Source: Arcobacter caeni
Lineage (GTDB): Bacteria > Campylobacterota > Campylobacteria > Campylobacterales > Arcobacteraceae
Reading direction: 5' to 3'
NCBI RefSeq assembly: GCF_003063245.1
Contig: NZ_MUXE01000006.1
Coordinates: forward strand, 1 to 64,000
Length of the DNA stretch: 64,000 nt
Shown: positions 55,824 through 63,810 of the stretch, piece after piece
How positions within the stretch are numbered: position 1 is the first letter of the stretch
Layout of the letters: every line of letters begins with the position of its first letter
The notes under the pieces: generated by a model
The model's input: only the letters and a program-made list of their open reading frames with translations
Told to the model about the DNA's origin: nothing
Databases searched by the model: none
Program-made: the position numbers and the translations under genes

Positions 55824-57170
55824 TTAGAATGTATATTCAACTTGTAATCTTCCTCTTACATCATCATTGATATCAACTGAACTAGTATTATCAGAAGCTT
55901 CTTTAGTATATGTTCCATATCTAACATAAGTGTTTAAATTTTTACTCATTTTATACATTAATTGAGCATAAATTTCTTCTTCTTCAACATCTACAGTTGA
56001 ATTAGCAGCTGCAATATATTGAATATTTCCATAGTTAGCTGATAAGTTTAAGTTAGATAAAATATCTACACCAGCAACTACTTGCCAGTAATCAGCATCC
56101 GCTTTACCATTAGATGTAATAGACCAACCTAATAATGTTGTAGTAGCATCATTATCTAATGCAGTTAACCCACCTTCTTTACCAGTCATTGCATACGCAA
56201 CTTTAGCATCAAAAATTCCTGCTTTTGCAGTTAAAGCAAGTTTTGCAATAGAGTTATCTTCTTCTGCAACACCATTTGCACTAATTACATCTTTAAGAGC
56301 AACAGCAACAGATTTATCTAAAGAAAGAGAAGCATATCTTGCATCAATACCTAATTTAACTCCTGATAAATCCAGAGATGATTTCGCACCAACAGTGTAA
56401 GAATCAAATTTATCTTGAGCATCTAAATACCATGCATCAATTGTAACTGGACCAGCAACAACTATAGCACCAATTGTTGCGATATCTTCTGAACCATCTA
56501 ATACATTACCTTTAACAACAGCAGCATCAATAATATCTTCATCAGGACTTGTGTCATTTGCAAATCCACCTAGTTTAGCATCTAAAGAATTATTTAAATT
56601 TGTTTGATTGAAATATGCAGCAGCTAAAGTAACTGGTCCTACTGTTGAAAGAGCTAGGATACCAGTTCCTGTTTGTTCATTTCCATCAGAATCTACCGCA
56701 ACAGTCCATGGAGTTGTTAAACCTTGTTTACCAACATTTACAGTTGTATTTTTGATTCCTGTATAACCAAAGTAAGCATTAGTTAACTCAGTACCAACAT
56801 TTTGGTCTCCATTTTCACTTGAATTTAGAGAAGCAAAACCTGCATCACCAGTTCCAGTACTTGTTGGCGCACCAACAACAAATCTTGAGTTAAATTTAAC
56901 ATCATCATTTACTTTTGAAGATAGACCAAGTGCAACTTTATAATTATTAGTTGCAGAAGATTCTTTAGATAAATCTTTTTTATCAGCACCAAGTTTACCA
57001 TTGTATAATGATCCTGCTGTTGTATCATTAGAGTTATCATTATATCTATAAACTACAGATCCTGTTACTTCTACATTTTTGATTGCTTCTTCTAATGGTT
57101 GAGCATTAGCAGTAGTTAATCCCATAACTGCAACAGCAGCTACTAAACTTAATTTTGCGATTTTTTTCAT
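55824..57170 (-). CDS. outer-membrane porin (campylobacterotan MOMP/OprD-like)
   Basis: A 448-residue outer-membrane beta-barrel: signal peptide 1-23 (MKKIAKLSLVAAVAVMGLTTANA), many alternating strands with turns rich in Asn, Asp and Gly, and a C-terminal phenylalanine (GRLQVEYTF) for BAM recognition. The N-terminal NVEVTGSVVYRYNDNSND is like Campylobacter major porins. It probably forms the main pore for small solutes. Monocistronic, with a 540-base non-coding region upstream and small-RNA genes on both sides, so post-transcriptional control is possible. Confidence 0.85.
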   Translation of the reverse strand: MKKIAKLSLVAAVAVMGLTTANAQPLEEAIKNVEVTGSVVYRYNDNSNDTTAGSLYNGKLGADKKDLSKESSATNNYKVALGLSSKVNDDVKFNSRFVVGAPTSTGTGDAGFASLNSSENGDQNVGTELTNAYFGYTGIKNTTVNVGKQGLTTPWTVAVDSDGNEQTGTGILALSTVGPVTLAAAYFNQTNLNNSLDAKLGGFANDTSPDEDIIDAAVVKGNVLDGSEDIATIGAIVVAGPVTIDAWYLDAQDKFDSYTVGAKSSLDLSGVKLGIDARYASLSLDKSVAVALKDVISANGVAEEDNSIAKLALTAKAGIFDAKVAYAMTGKEGGLTALDNDATTTLLGWSITSNGKADADYWQVVAGVDILSNLNLSANYGNIQYIAAANSTVDVEEEEIYAQLMYKMSKNLNTYVRYGTYTKEASDNTSSVDINDDVRGRLQVEYTF

Positions 57171-57440
57171 TTGTTCTCCTAAAATTTCGAAATTCTATTT
57201 TCAGTCTATCGGAGCGCGCGAACTCATCTAAAACTTATAGTCTTAAACCTTTTCCGACATACCGTTGCGACCATTCTACATTACTAAATTTTAAAGTTTT
57301 CTTAAAATGTGATTTTTGGTGTTAATTAACTGTTAATTTAAGTTAACTTTCAATTAACCTTTTGTTATTGCTGTGTTATTGCTATTTAAGAGTTTTTTGG
57401 TCTTGTTTATATAGTAGAAATAAAGTTATGAAGTAGTAAC
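57171..57440 (-). promoter_or_regulatory. porin upstream region
   Basis: The AGGAGAAC ribosome site is followed by ATG 57170. Upstream is a patch unusually rich in G and C (around 57209-57265, including GCGCGC) that would form the 5' leader. Further up is a cluster of five GTTAAT/GTTAAC repeats (57320-57358) of operator type. No single promoter could be fixed with confidence. No ORF of interest was seen here. Confidence 0.4.
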
Positions 57441-57441
57441 A

Positions 57442-57465
57442 GGGGAGTGACTAATTCCCCCTTTT
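57442..57465. terminator. hairpin with the small-RNA loop complement
   Basis: GGGGA (57442-57446) pairs with TCCCC (57456-57460) and is followed by CTTTTATT on the plus strand. The plus strand shows AGTGACTA at 57446-57453. The minus-strand transcript of the peptide ORF, whose stop is at 57467, carries TAGTCACT here, the exact complement of the loop of the small RNA at 57622-57629. Confidence 0.6.
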
Positions 57466-57466
57466 A

Positions 57467-57529
57467 TTAATACATTTTGATAGCAAAGACCAAAAGTATT
57501 AAAATTAATACTACTAATTTGAACTGCAT
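57467..57529 (-). CDS. 20-residue hydrophobic peptide, candidate type I toxin
   Basis: ORF of 20 codons, ATG 57529 to TAA 57467, preceded by AAGGA six bases upstream. Product MQFKLVVLILILLVFAIKMY: one hydrophobic helix with Lys near each end, very like Ibs-type and other type I toxin peptides that insert in the inner membrane. The start region (57514-57535) is complementary to the 5' end of the small RNA encoded 110 bases upstream on the same strand. The 3' flank carries a hairpin complementary to that RNA's loop. Toxicity is inferred; no family match was computed. Confidence 0.6.
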   Translation of the reverse strand: MQFKLVVLILILLVFAIKMY

Positions 57530-57548
57530 TTAATTTCCTTTCAATAAA

Positions 57549-57570
57549 CGCTCCCACCCAGCACTACCCA
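57549..57570. repeat. 22-nt G-rich block, copy 2
   Basis: Matches 55596-55617 except for one base. On the minus strand it sits between the small-RNA terminator and the ribosome site of the 20-codon ORF, and so would be part of the peptide mRNA leader. Its GGGTAG can pair with CTACCC in the terminator stem just upstream. Confidence 0.7.
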
Positions 57571-57572
57571 CA

Positions 57573-57662
57573 TAAAAAAAGGGTAGGAATAAATTCCTAC
57601 CCTCTACATTTATCTAGTAAGTAGTCACTCTTACAAGAAAAATTAAATGTTTAGTTCAAATT
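57573..57662 (-). ncRNA. candidate antitoxin small RNA, copy 2 (upstream of porin)
   Basis: A predicted 90-nt RNA. The 5' end (AATTTGAACTAAACATTTAA, 57662-57643) can form two 10-bp helices with the start region of the 20-codon ORF, separated by a small internal loop. A central stem-loop has stem GTAAG/CTTAC (57630-57634 with 57617-57621) and loop AGTGACTA (57622-57629). A terminator follows: stem GGGTAGGAAT (57581-57590) with its complement ending at 57602, then T run. It also lies after folB and could end that transcript. Confidence 0.68.
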
Positions 57663-57668
57663 AGAAAA

Positions 57669-57697
57669 ATTATACACAAAAAATAATTGTTTGTCAA
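57669..57697 (-). promoter_or_regulatory. consensus sigma70 promoter of small RNA copy 2
   Basis: On the minus strand TTGACA (57697-57692), a 17-nt spacer, TATAAT (57674-57669): a perfect match to both hexamers with the best spacing. It lies just after the folB stop at 57711. Confidence 0.85.
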
Positions 57698-57710
57698 TAG
57701 TTTTATTTTA

Positions 57711-58022
57711 CTAATTTGACAAAGAAACAACACAATCTTTTAAGATATTTGGTTTTGATATTTTGATATTTAGCTTGTTTATTTTGTAACTATTTTGTAA
57801 TAATGATTCAAAATATAAAATCGCATCTTCAAGAAGTAAGAACTTTTGTTTTTTCATAGTTTTTTTTACAAGTGTAGATATTTCTGAGTAGTCTATAAAT
57901 AAATCTTTTGAAAAGTCGTATTCAAAAGAGATATTTATTATAACTTTTTGTTTTTTTGTTCGTTCGAAGTCTAAAATTCCTATTATACATTTAAATGTTA
58001 AATCAGTAATTTCAATTTTCAT
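57711..58022 (-). CDS. folB: dihydroneopterin aldolase
   Basis: FolB cleaves dihydroneopterin in folate synthesis. 103 residues, a little short of the usual 115-120. The signature is CIIGILDFERTKKQKVIINISFEYD near the N terminus (family G-x-x-x-E-R). The active-site lysine region is seen in the C-terminal KLNIKISKP. It overlaps plsY by four bases (ATGA), so the two are coupled. Confidence 0.82.
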   Translation of the reverse strand: MKIEITDLTFKCIIGILDFERTKKQKVIINISFEYDFSKDLFIDYSEISTLVKKTMKKQKFLLLEDAILYFESLLQNSYKINKLNIKISKPNILKDCVVSLSN

Positions 58023-58642
58023 ATAACTTTTTTCTCTTCACCTTTTATGATTCTTAGGATATTTGGAATATGTTTATATATAATGATAAAAGCAATAATA
58101 TACATAGGAACATTTGAACCTACATTTAATCCGTCATTTAAAAAACTAGCACTTACAATAACTGCGATAAGTCCTAAAAGAGAAGATAATGAAGATATTT
58201 TTAAAACTTTTGCACAAACTATCCAAACAACAGCACCAATAAGTGTAGGAATTGGAATAAGCACTAAATAAACACCAAGTCCAGTAGCAACACCTTTTCC
58301 ACCTTCAAGTCCTAAATATATTGAATAACAGTGTCCTAAAACAGCTAAAATCGCAATAGCCCAAAGTGTAGATGGACTAACTTCAAAATACATCGCTACG
58401 AGTAATACAACTGCACCTTTTAATGCATCTAATAAAACAGTTGCAATTCCTAGTTTTTTTGCTAGTTTTGGATTGGTTTCTTTTACCACTCGAAGAACAT
58501 TTGTCGCTCCAATTGATTTACTTCCAGAGGCTGTAATATCAACTCCTGCAAATGTTTTTGCCAAGATTGAACCAAAAGGAATAGAACCCACTAAATAGGC
58601 AGCTAGAAAAAATAAAATATTTATATTTGTGAAAAAATCCAT
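58019..58642 (-). CDS. plsY: glycerol-3-phosphate acyltransferase PlsY
   Basis: PlsY uses acyl-phosphate to make lysophosphatidic acid, the substrate for PlsC (13.3 kb). A 207-residue membrane protein with five helices and the three family motifs: LVGSIPFGSILAK, GSKSIGATNVLR and GLEGGKGVATGLGV. The start is ATG 58642. It is divergent from nadA. Confidence 0.94.
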   Translation of the reverse strand: MDFFTNINILFFLAAYLVGSIPFGSILAKTFAGVDITASGSKSIGATNVLRVVKETNPKLAKKLGIATVLLDALKGAVVLLVAMYFEVSPSTLWAIAILAVLGHCYSIYLGLEGGKGVATGLGVYLVLIPIPTLIGAVVWIVCAKVLKISSLSSLLGLIAVIVSASFLNDGLNVGSNVPMYIIAFIIIYKHIPNILRIIKGEEKKVI

Positions 58643-58731
58643 ATATAACCCTTGTTTTAAGTGTGTGATTAAATGAGATTATAACTAAAGTTTTGTTATA
58701 TTCACATTTAACAAAAATTTGAAGGTTTATT

Positions 58732-59721
58732 TTGAATTTAAAAGAAGAAATACTAAAATTAAAAAAAGAGTTAGATGTTACATTAGTTGCTCACTTTTAC
58801 CAAAGGGACGAAGTATTTGAATTAGCTGATATTACAGGTGATTCATTGGAACTTGCTAAAAAAGTGATGCTTACAGATTCAAAATATGTTGTATTTTGTG
58901 GAGTTGGTTTTATGGGCGAGAGCGTAAAAGTTATGAGTCCAGAAAAAACAGTTCTTATGCCAAAAATCGCCTGTTGTGCAATGGCTAGGATGATCGATGT
59001 TGGATATTTTGAAGAGAATCTAAAAAAGATAAATGAAGCTGGAATTTCAAACGATGATATTTTACCAATAACTTATATAAATTCAAGTGCTGCTGTTAAA
59101 GCAAAAGTTGGACAAATGGGTGGAATGGTTTGTACTTCTTCAAATGCTTATAAGATTATTGAAAAAGGTTTGAAATCTGGTAAAAAAATATTTTTTGTTC
59201 CAGATAGATGTTTGGGACAAAATTTTGCAAAATCTTTAAATCTAAAATCTGCAATAGTTGGTGATGGAAGTGATTTAAATGAAGCTGATGTTATTTGTTA
59301 TAACGGCTTTTGTTCAGTTCATCAACAATTTTCTGTAGAAGATATAGCGTTTTATAGACAAAAATTTCCAGAGATTTTGATAGCTGTTCATCCTGAATGT
59401 GATCCTAGTGTTTGTGATGCGGCTGATTTTGTTGGTTCAACTTCTCAATTGATTACTTATATTAAAAATCTAAAGCCAGAGCAAAAAATTGCAGTTGGAA
59501 CAGAGTTTAATATGGTAAATAGATTAAGAGATAAAAATACTTATATTTTAAGTTCAACAAAACCAGAATGTCCAACAATGAATGAAACAACACTACAAGA
59601 TGTTTACAATACTTTAAAATCTATAAAAGATAATAATATATCAAAAGAGTGTGAAATTGTTGTTTCACAAGATACAGCAAAGTGGGCGAAAGTTGCTCTT
59701 GAAAGGATGTTTGAAGTATGA
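58732..59721 (+). CDS. nadA: quinolinate synthase
   Basis: NadA condenses iminoaspartate with dihydroxyacetone phosphate using a 4Fe-4S cluster. 329 residues: AHFYQRDEVFELADITGDSLELAKK, CGVGFMGESVKV (first cluster Cys), GMVCTSSNA, CSVHQQF, HPECDPSVCDAADFVGST and KPECPTMNETTL. The start is TTG 58732 behind GAAGG. It overlaps nadC by four bases. nadB is not in the window. Confidence 0.95.
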   Translation: MNLKEEILKLKKELDVTLVAHFYQRDEVFELADITGDSLELAKKVMLTDSKYVVFCGVGFMGESVKVMSPEKTVLMPKIACCAMARMIDVGYFEENLKKINEAGISNDDILPITYINSSAAVKAKVGQMGGMVCTSSNAYKIIEKGLKSGKKIFFVPDRCLGQNFAKSLNLKSAIVGDGSDLNEADVICYNGFCSVHQQFSVEDIAFYRQKFPEILIAVHPECDPSVCDAADFVGSTSQLITYIKNLKPEQKIAVGTEFNMVNRLRDKNTYILSSTKPECPTMNETTLQDVYNTLKSIKDNNISKECEIVVSQDTAKWAKVALERMFEV

Positions 59722-60539
59722 TAAATATTAAAAGATTTGTTAAAAATGCCATTATTGAAGATAATGGAAGAGGAGATTTATTCTTTGATGTTGCTCCAAA
59801 AGGAAGATTTACAGCTCGTGCGATTTGTAAATCAGATGGAATTTTAGCTGGTGTTCAATATGCAAAAGTATTAGCCAGAACTGAAAAGTTTGATTGTAAA
59901 TTTTTGAAACATGATGGTGATGTATTAAAAAAAGGTGATGTTATTGCTGAACTTGAAGGAAAAGCATCAATTTTACTTTCATCAGAGAGAACTTTTTTGA
60001 ATATGCTACAACACGCAAGTGGAATTGCAACTATGGCAAATAAATATGCAAAACTAATTGAGGGAACAGGTGTAGTTTTGCTTGATACTAGAAAAACAAG
60101 ACCACAACTTAGAGATTTTGAAAAATATGCTTCTAGAGTTGGTGGAGCTATAAATCATAGACTAGGACTTGATGATTGTTTGATGTTAAAAGATACTCAC
60201 TTAAGAACAATAGATAATCTTGAAGAGTTTGTAAAAAAAGCTAGAAAAAGAATTTCTTGGGTTACAAAAATAGAAATTGAATGTGAAACTTTTGAGCAAG
60301 TTAAAGAAGCTATGCATGCAGGTGGAGATATTATAATGTGCGATAATATGAATATTAAGCAAATCGAAAAAGTTGTAGCTTTTAGAAATGAAAAATATCC
60401 TCATATTTTATTAGAAGCTAGTGGAAATATTAATCTTGATACTATAAAAACTTATGCTTTATCAGGTGTTGATGCTATTAGTAGTGGAAGTATTATTCAT
60501 CAAGCAACTTGGCTTGATTTTTCTATGAAGTTTGATTAG
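59718..60539 (+). CDS. nadC: nicotinate-nucleotide pyrophosphorylase
   Basis: NadC makes nicotinate mononucleotide from quinolinate and PRPP. 273 residues: ERTFLNMLQHASGIAT, LDTRKTRPQLRDFEKYA, GGAINHRLGLDD, KDTHL, IEIECETFEQ and the C-terminal EASGNINLDTIKTYALSGVDAISSG. With nadA it forms a two-gene step, and NadD at 16.7 kb follows in the pathway. Confidence 0.95.
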   Translation: MINIKRFVKNAIIEDNGRGDLFFDVAPKGRFTARAICKSDGILAGVQYAKVLARTEKFDCKFLKHDGDVLKKGDVIAELEGKASILLSSERTFLNMLQHASGIATMANKYAKLIEGTGVVLLDTRKTRPQLRDFEKYASRVGGAINHRLGLDDCLMLKDTHLRTIDNLEEFVKKARKRISWVTKIEIECETFEQVKEAMHAGGDIIMCDNMNIKQIEKVVAFRNEKYPHILLEASGNINLDTIKTYALSGVDAISSGSIIHQATWLDFSMKFD

Positions 60540-60547
60540 AGTTTGAT

Positions 60548-61534
60548 TTGAAAAAAGATTTTATAACATGCAATAAAGTAGATATGTCTGAATATACAAA
60601 AGCTTTACAGCTTATTGAAAAAAGTAGATATATTTTAATAATTACTCATGTAAATCCAGATCCTGATTCGATTGGGTCTGCCTTGGCACTATCTAATTTA
60701 TTTCATGAAAATAAGATAAAACATAAAGTTTTTAATATAAGTTCAGATTTACCACAAAACCTTGATTTTATACCAAGATTTGATAAAATTAGCGATCAGT
60801 TACCAGCGTTTTTTGATTTAGCTATTAGTGTTGATTGTGGAACTTATAAAAGATTGGGGTTTGAGCTTGATCCTACAATTCCACTAATAAATTTTGATCA
60901 TCATAAATCAAATAATAATTTTGGAACAGTAAATATAGTAGATTCACAAAAAAGTTCAACTGCTGAATTGGTTTTTGAATTTTTTAAACATAATGGATTG
61001 TATATTACAAAAGATTCAGCGACAGCACTTTATGTTGGTATTTATGATGATACTTTAGCATTTTCTTTGGGAAGATGTGATGAAAAAACATTTGAAAAAA
61101 TAAATTTTTTAGTGGAGTGTGGAGCAAGTCCCTCTGAAATAGCAAATAAACTTTTACGAAGAGATTCTTTGGCAAAATACAGAATTATTCCAAGAATTTT
61201 AGATAGTTTAGAGTTATTTAAAGATGGAGAAGTAGCTTCAATAGTTGCTTACGAAGAGTGGTTTAAGCAAACGGGCGCTCATAATAGAGATTGTGAAGAT
61301 GCCCTTGATATGATTATGAGTATAGCAATTGTAAGAATTGCATTTTTTATAAGAGTAGTAAATGGAGTATCAAGGGTATCATTACGATCAAAAGGGCAAA
61401 TAGATGTTTCTAAAATTGCAGGAGAATTTGGTGGCGGTGGTCATTTTAATGCTTCTGGTTGTACAATAGAAACAGCAGATGTTGAAAAAGCAAAAGAAAT
61501 AGTATTAAAGGAAATTTTTGAAATTTACAAGTAA
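60548..61534 (+). CDS. DHH-DHHA1 phosphoesterase (NrnA-like)
   Basis: A 328-residue phosphoesterase of the NrnA/RecJ superfamily, which degrades short oligonucleotides, pAp or cyclic dinucleotide products. Metal motifs THVNPDPDSIGSALAL, SVDCG and NFDHHKSN, then the DHHA1 domain with GEFGGGGHFNASG. It opens at TTG 60548; ATG 60584 is possible. It overlaps the M23 peptidase gene by 17 bases. Confidence 0.88.
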   Translation: MKKDFITCNKVDMSEYTKALQLIEKSRYILIITHVNPDPDSIGSALALSNLFHENKIKHKVFNISSDLPQNLDFIPRFDKISDQLPAFFDLAISVDCGTYKRLGFELDPTIPLINFDHHKSNNNFGTVNIVDSQKSSTAELVFEFFKHNGLYITKDSATALYVGIYDDTLAFSLGRCDEKTFEKINFLVECGASPSEIANKLLRRDSLAKYRIIPRILDSLELFKDGEVASIVAYEEWFKQTGAHNRDCEDALDMIMSIAIVRIAFFIRVVNGVSRVSLRSKGQIDVSKIAGEFGGGGHFNASGCTIETADVEKAKEIVLKEIFEIYK

Positions 61535-62900
61535 AAACGGAACAGCATTTGGGATTTTTATAATCCTTTTAGTATTGGTTTTGGCAATTGTTGCCTTTTT
61601 ATTTTTATCACCTACATTCGAAAGGGTTGCTCCTAAAGTATTAGTTGAAAAAGAGATTTACTGGAACTTACAAAAACCAATAAAAATAAATATTACAGAT
61701 AATAATGAAATAAAATCATATATGATTAGTTTTAATGATGGACAAAAACAAATTACATTAGATACAAAAGTTGTTAAAAATGAAAAAGGTTCACTAGAAT
61801 TAGAAATATTACCTCCTTCATTTGATGAAAGTTATAAACCAAAAGAAGGAACGCTTAAATTTGATGTTTATGATGCAAGTAAATGGAATTTTTTTAAGGG
61901 AAATCAAACAGTTGTAACTTCTAAATTGATAATTGATAGAAAAAGTCCAATTGCAAATGTTATTTCAAATTCTTATTTATTAAGACAAGGTGGAGCTGGA
62001 GTTATTGTTGTTGAAGTTTCGGATGAGAATTTAAAAGATTATTATATTTCATTTAATGATGAAGAAGTTTTTGAACTTTTTCCTTTTTATAAAAAGAATT
62101 TTTATATATCTATTATAACTTGGCCTGTTCAAACTAAAGAGTTTAAAAGAGTAAATTTGGTGGCTGTGGATATGGCTGGAAATAAAACTGTAACAAAAGT
62201 TCCTTTTTATATTAAAAACTTTGTAGAAAAAACTGATGATATAAAGGTATCTGATGATTTTATTAATAGTGTAAGTAGACAAGTTTTAGAAACAAGTGAA
62301 ATGAGTATCCCAAATGATGCTCCTGAAATATTTGTAAAATCTAATAAAGAACTTAGAGAAAAAAATATTAAAACTATTAAAGAAGTTGTGAAAAAGAATT
62401 TTTCTAATACTTTAATTACTTCATATGATATTAAACCTTTTTTAAGATTAGAAAATGCAGCAACAGTTGCTGGTTTTGGAGAAAGAAGAAGTTATTTTTA
62501 TAATGATCAAAAAATTGATGAAGAGTGGCATTTAGGAAATGACTGGGCAAGTGTTAAAAGAGCACCAATTAAAACATTTAATGATGGAAAAGTAATATTT
62601 AAAGATTATTTAGGAATTTATGGAAATGCAATTATTTTAGATCATGGACTAGGAATTGCGAGTCTTTATGCACATACAAGTAGTGCAAATGTTGAATTAA
62701 ATGATGAAGTAAAAGCTGGACAACAAATAGCAAATACAGGTGCAACAGGAGCTGTATTTGGAGATCATTTACATTTTGGTATGTTAGTTCAAGGAATAGA
62801 AGTAAATCCTAATGAATGGCTTGATTTTACTTGGATGAAAACTAATGTTACAAAAACAATAGAAGATTCTATAAAAATAATAAATGGAAGCACTAAATGA
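61518..62900 (+). CDS. M23 peptidase (LytM domain), membrane anchored
   Basis: A 460-residue protein: N-terminal membrane helix (about 10-33), a beta-rich periplasmic region (about 40-240), and a C-terminal LytM/M23 zinc peptidase domain (about 310-440). Zinc ligands: H and D in EWHLGNDWAS, and the HXH in FGDHLHFGM, with SLYAHTSS. These enzymes cut peptidoglycan cross-links; in Helicobacter and Campylobacter relatives affect cell shape. It starts at TTG 61518 and overlaps lpxC by four bases. Confidence 0.9.
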   Translation: MKFTSKNGTAFGIFIILLVLVLAIVAFLFLSPTFERVAPKVLVEKEIYWNLQKPIKINITDNNEIKSYMISFNDGQKQITLDTKVVKNEKGSLELEILPPSFDESYKPKEGTLKFDVYDASKWNFFKGNQTVVTSKLIIDRKSPIANVISNSYLLRQGGAGVIVVEVSDENLKDYYISFNDEEVFELFPFYKKNFYISIITWPVQTKEFKRVNLVAVDMAGNKTVTKVPFYIKNFVEKTDDIKVSDDFINSVSRQVLETSEMSIPNDAPEIFVKSNKELREKNIKTIKEVVKKNFSNTLITSYDIKPFLRLENAATVAGFGERRSYFYNDQKIDEEWHLGNDWASVKRAPIKTFNDGKVIFKDYLGIYGNAIILDHGLGIASLYAHTSSANVELNDEVKAGQQIANTGATGAVFGDHLHFGMLVQGIEVNPNEWLDFTWMKTNVTKTIEDSIKIINGSTK

Positions 62901-63802
62901 AGCAAAGAACAATAGCAAAATCTATTGAAATAGTTGGGATTGGACTTCATAAAGGAGTTCCTGTAAAAATGAAACTTGAACCACTTGATAGTGATATGGG
63001 AATTGTTTTTTACAGAGTTGATGCAGGAGTTACAATTCCATTAAAAAAAGAGTATGTAGTTGATACAAAAATGGCAACTGTAATAGGAAAAGATGGAGTG
63101 GTGATTTCAACAATTGAACATCTTTTATCAGCTGTTTATGCTTATGGAATTGATAATTTAAGAATAGTAATTGATAATGATGAAGTTCCTGTTCTTGATG
63201 GAAGTTCTGCTGGATATTGCATGTTACTTGAAGAAGCTGGAATCAAAGAATTAGAAAAATCAAAAAAAGCAATTAAAATCAAAAAAATGGTTGAAGTAAC
63301 AACTCCTGATGGAAAAAGAGTTTGTTTAAAACCATCAAATAGAATTGTTTATGATTTTGAAATTGATTTTGAACATCCAGCAATTGGAAAACAAAAGTTT
63401 CATTTTGATTATTCGATTTCAGAATATAAAGAAAATATTAGTCGTGCTAGAACATTCGGTTTTTTACATGAAGTTCAATATTTAAGAAGTATTGGATTAG
63501 CTCAAGGTGGAAGTATGGAAAATGCTATTGTTCTTGATCAAACAAAAGTTTTAAATCCTGAGGGTTTAAGATTTGATGATGAGTTTGTAAGACATAAAAT
63601 CTTAGATGCAATTGGTGATATGGCACTTTTAGAATATACAATGGTTGGAGAATATGATGCAATTGCTGGAAGTCATCATTTAAATCATTTACTTACGAAA
63701 AAACTTTTTGAGAGTGCTGAAAATTATGAAATAATTGATTTAGAAGAAGCAAGTAGTGAAGCTGTTGTATTTGAAATGGCTTATGCGAATGCTGATAACT
63801 AA
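62897..63802 (+). CDS. lpxC: UDP-3-O-acyl-GlcNAc deacetylase
   Basis: LpxC is the committed zinc-dependent step of lipid A synthesis. 301 residues: TIAKSIEIVGIGLHKG at the start, zinc His in STIEHLLSAVYAYGIDN, DGSSAGYC, SRARTFGF, and the catalytic/zinc block RHKILDAIGDM and GSHHLNHLL. It is coupled to the M23 peptidase gene (ATGA). Confidence 0.95.
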   Translation: MKQRTIAKSIEIVGIGLHKGVPVKMKLEPLDSDMGIVFYRVDAGVTIPLKKEYVVDTKMATVIGKDGVVISTIEHLLSAVYAYGIDNLRIVIDNDEVPVLDGSSAGYCMLLEEAGIKELEKSKKAIKIKKMVEVTTPDGKRVCLKPSNRIVYDFEIDFEHPAIGKQKFHFDYSISEYKENISRARTFGFLHEVQYLRSIGLAQGGSMENAIVLDQTKVLNPEGLRFDDEFVRHKILDAIGDMALLEYTMVGEYDAIAGSHHLNHLLTKKLFESAENYEIIDLEEASSEAVVFEMAYANADN

Positions 63803-63810
63803 GGTAAAAA

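Noticed and set aside
57514-57664. The 12-bp perfect inverted repeat CTAATTTGAACT/AGTTCAAATTAG could mark the ends of a small MITE-like element.
   Set aside because: No target-site duplication flanks it, the related copy at 55.6 kb lacks these ends, and the arms coincide with the RNA 5' end and the peptide start region, which is better explained as RNA pairing.
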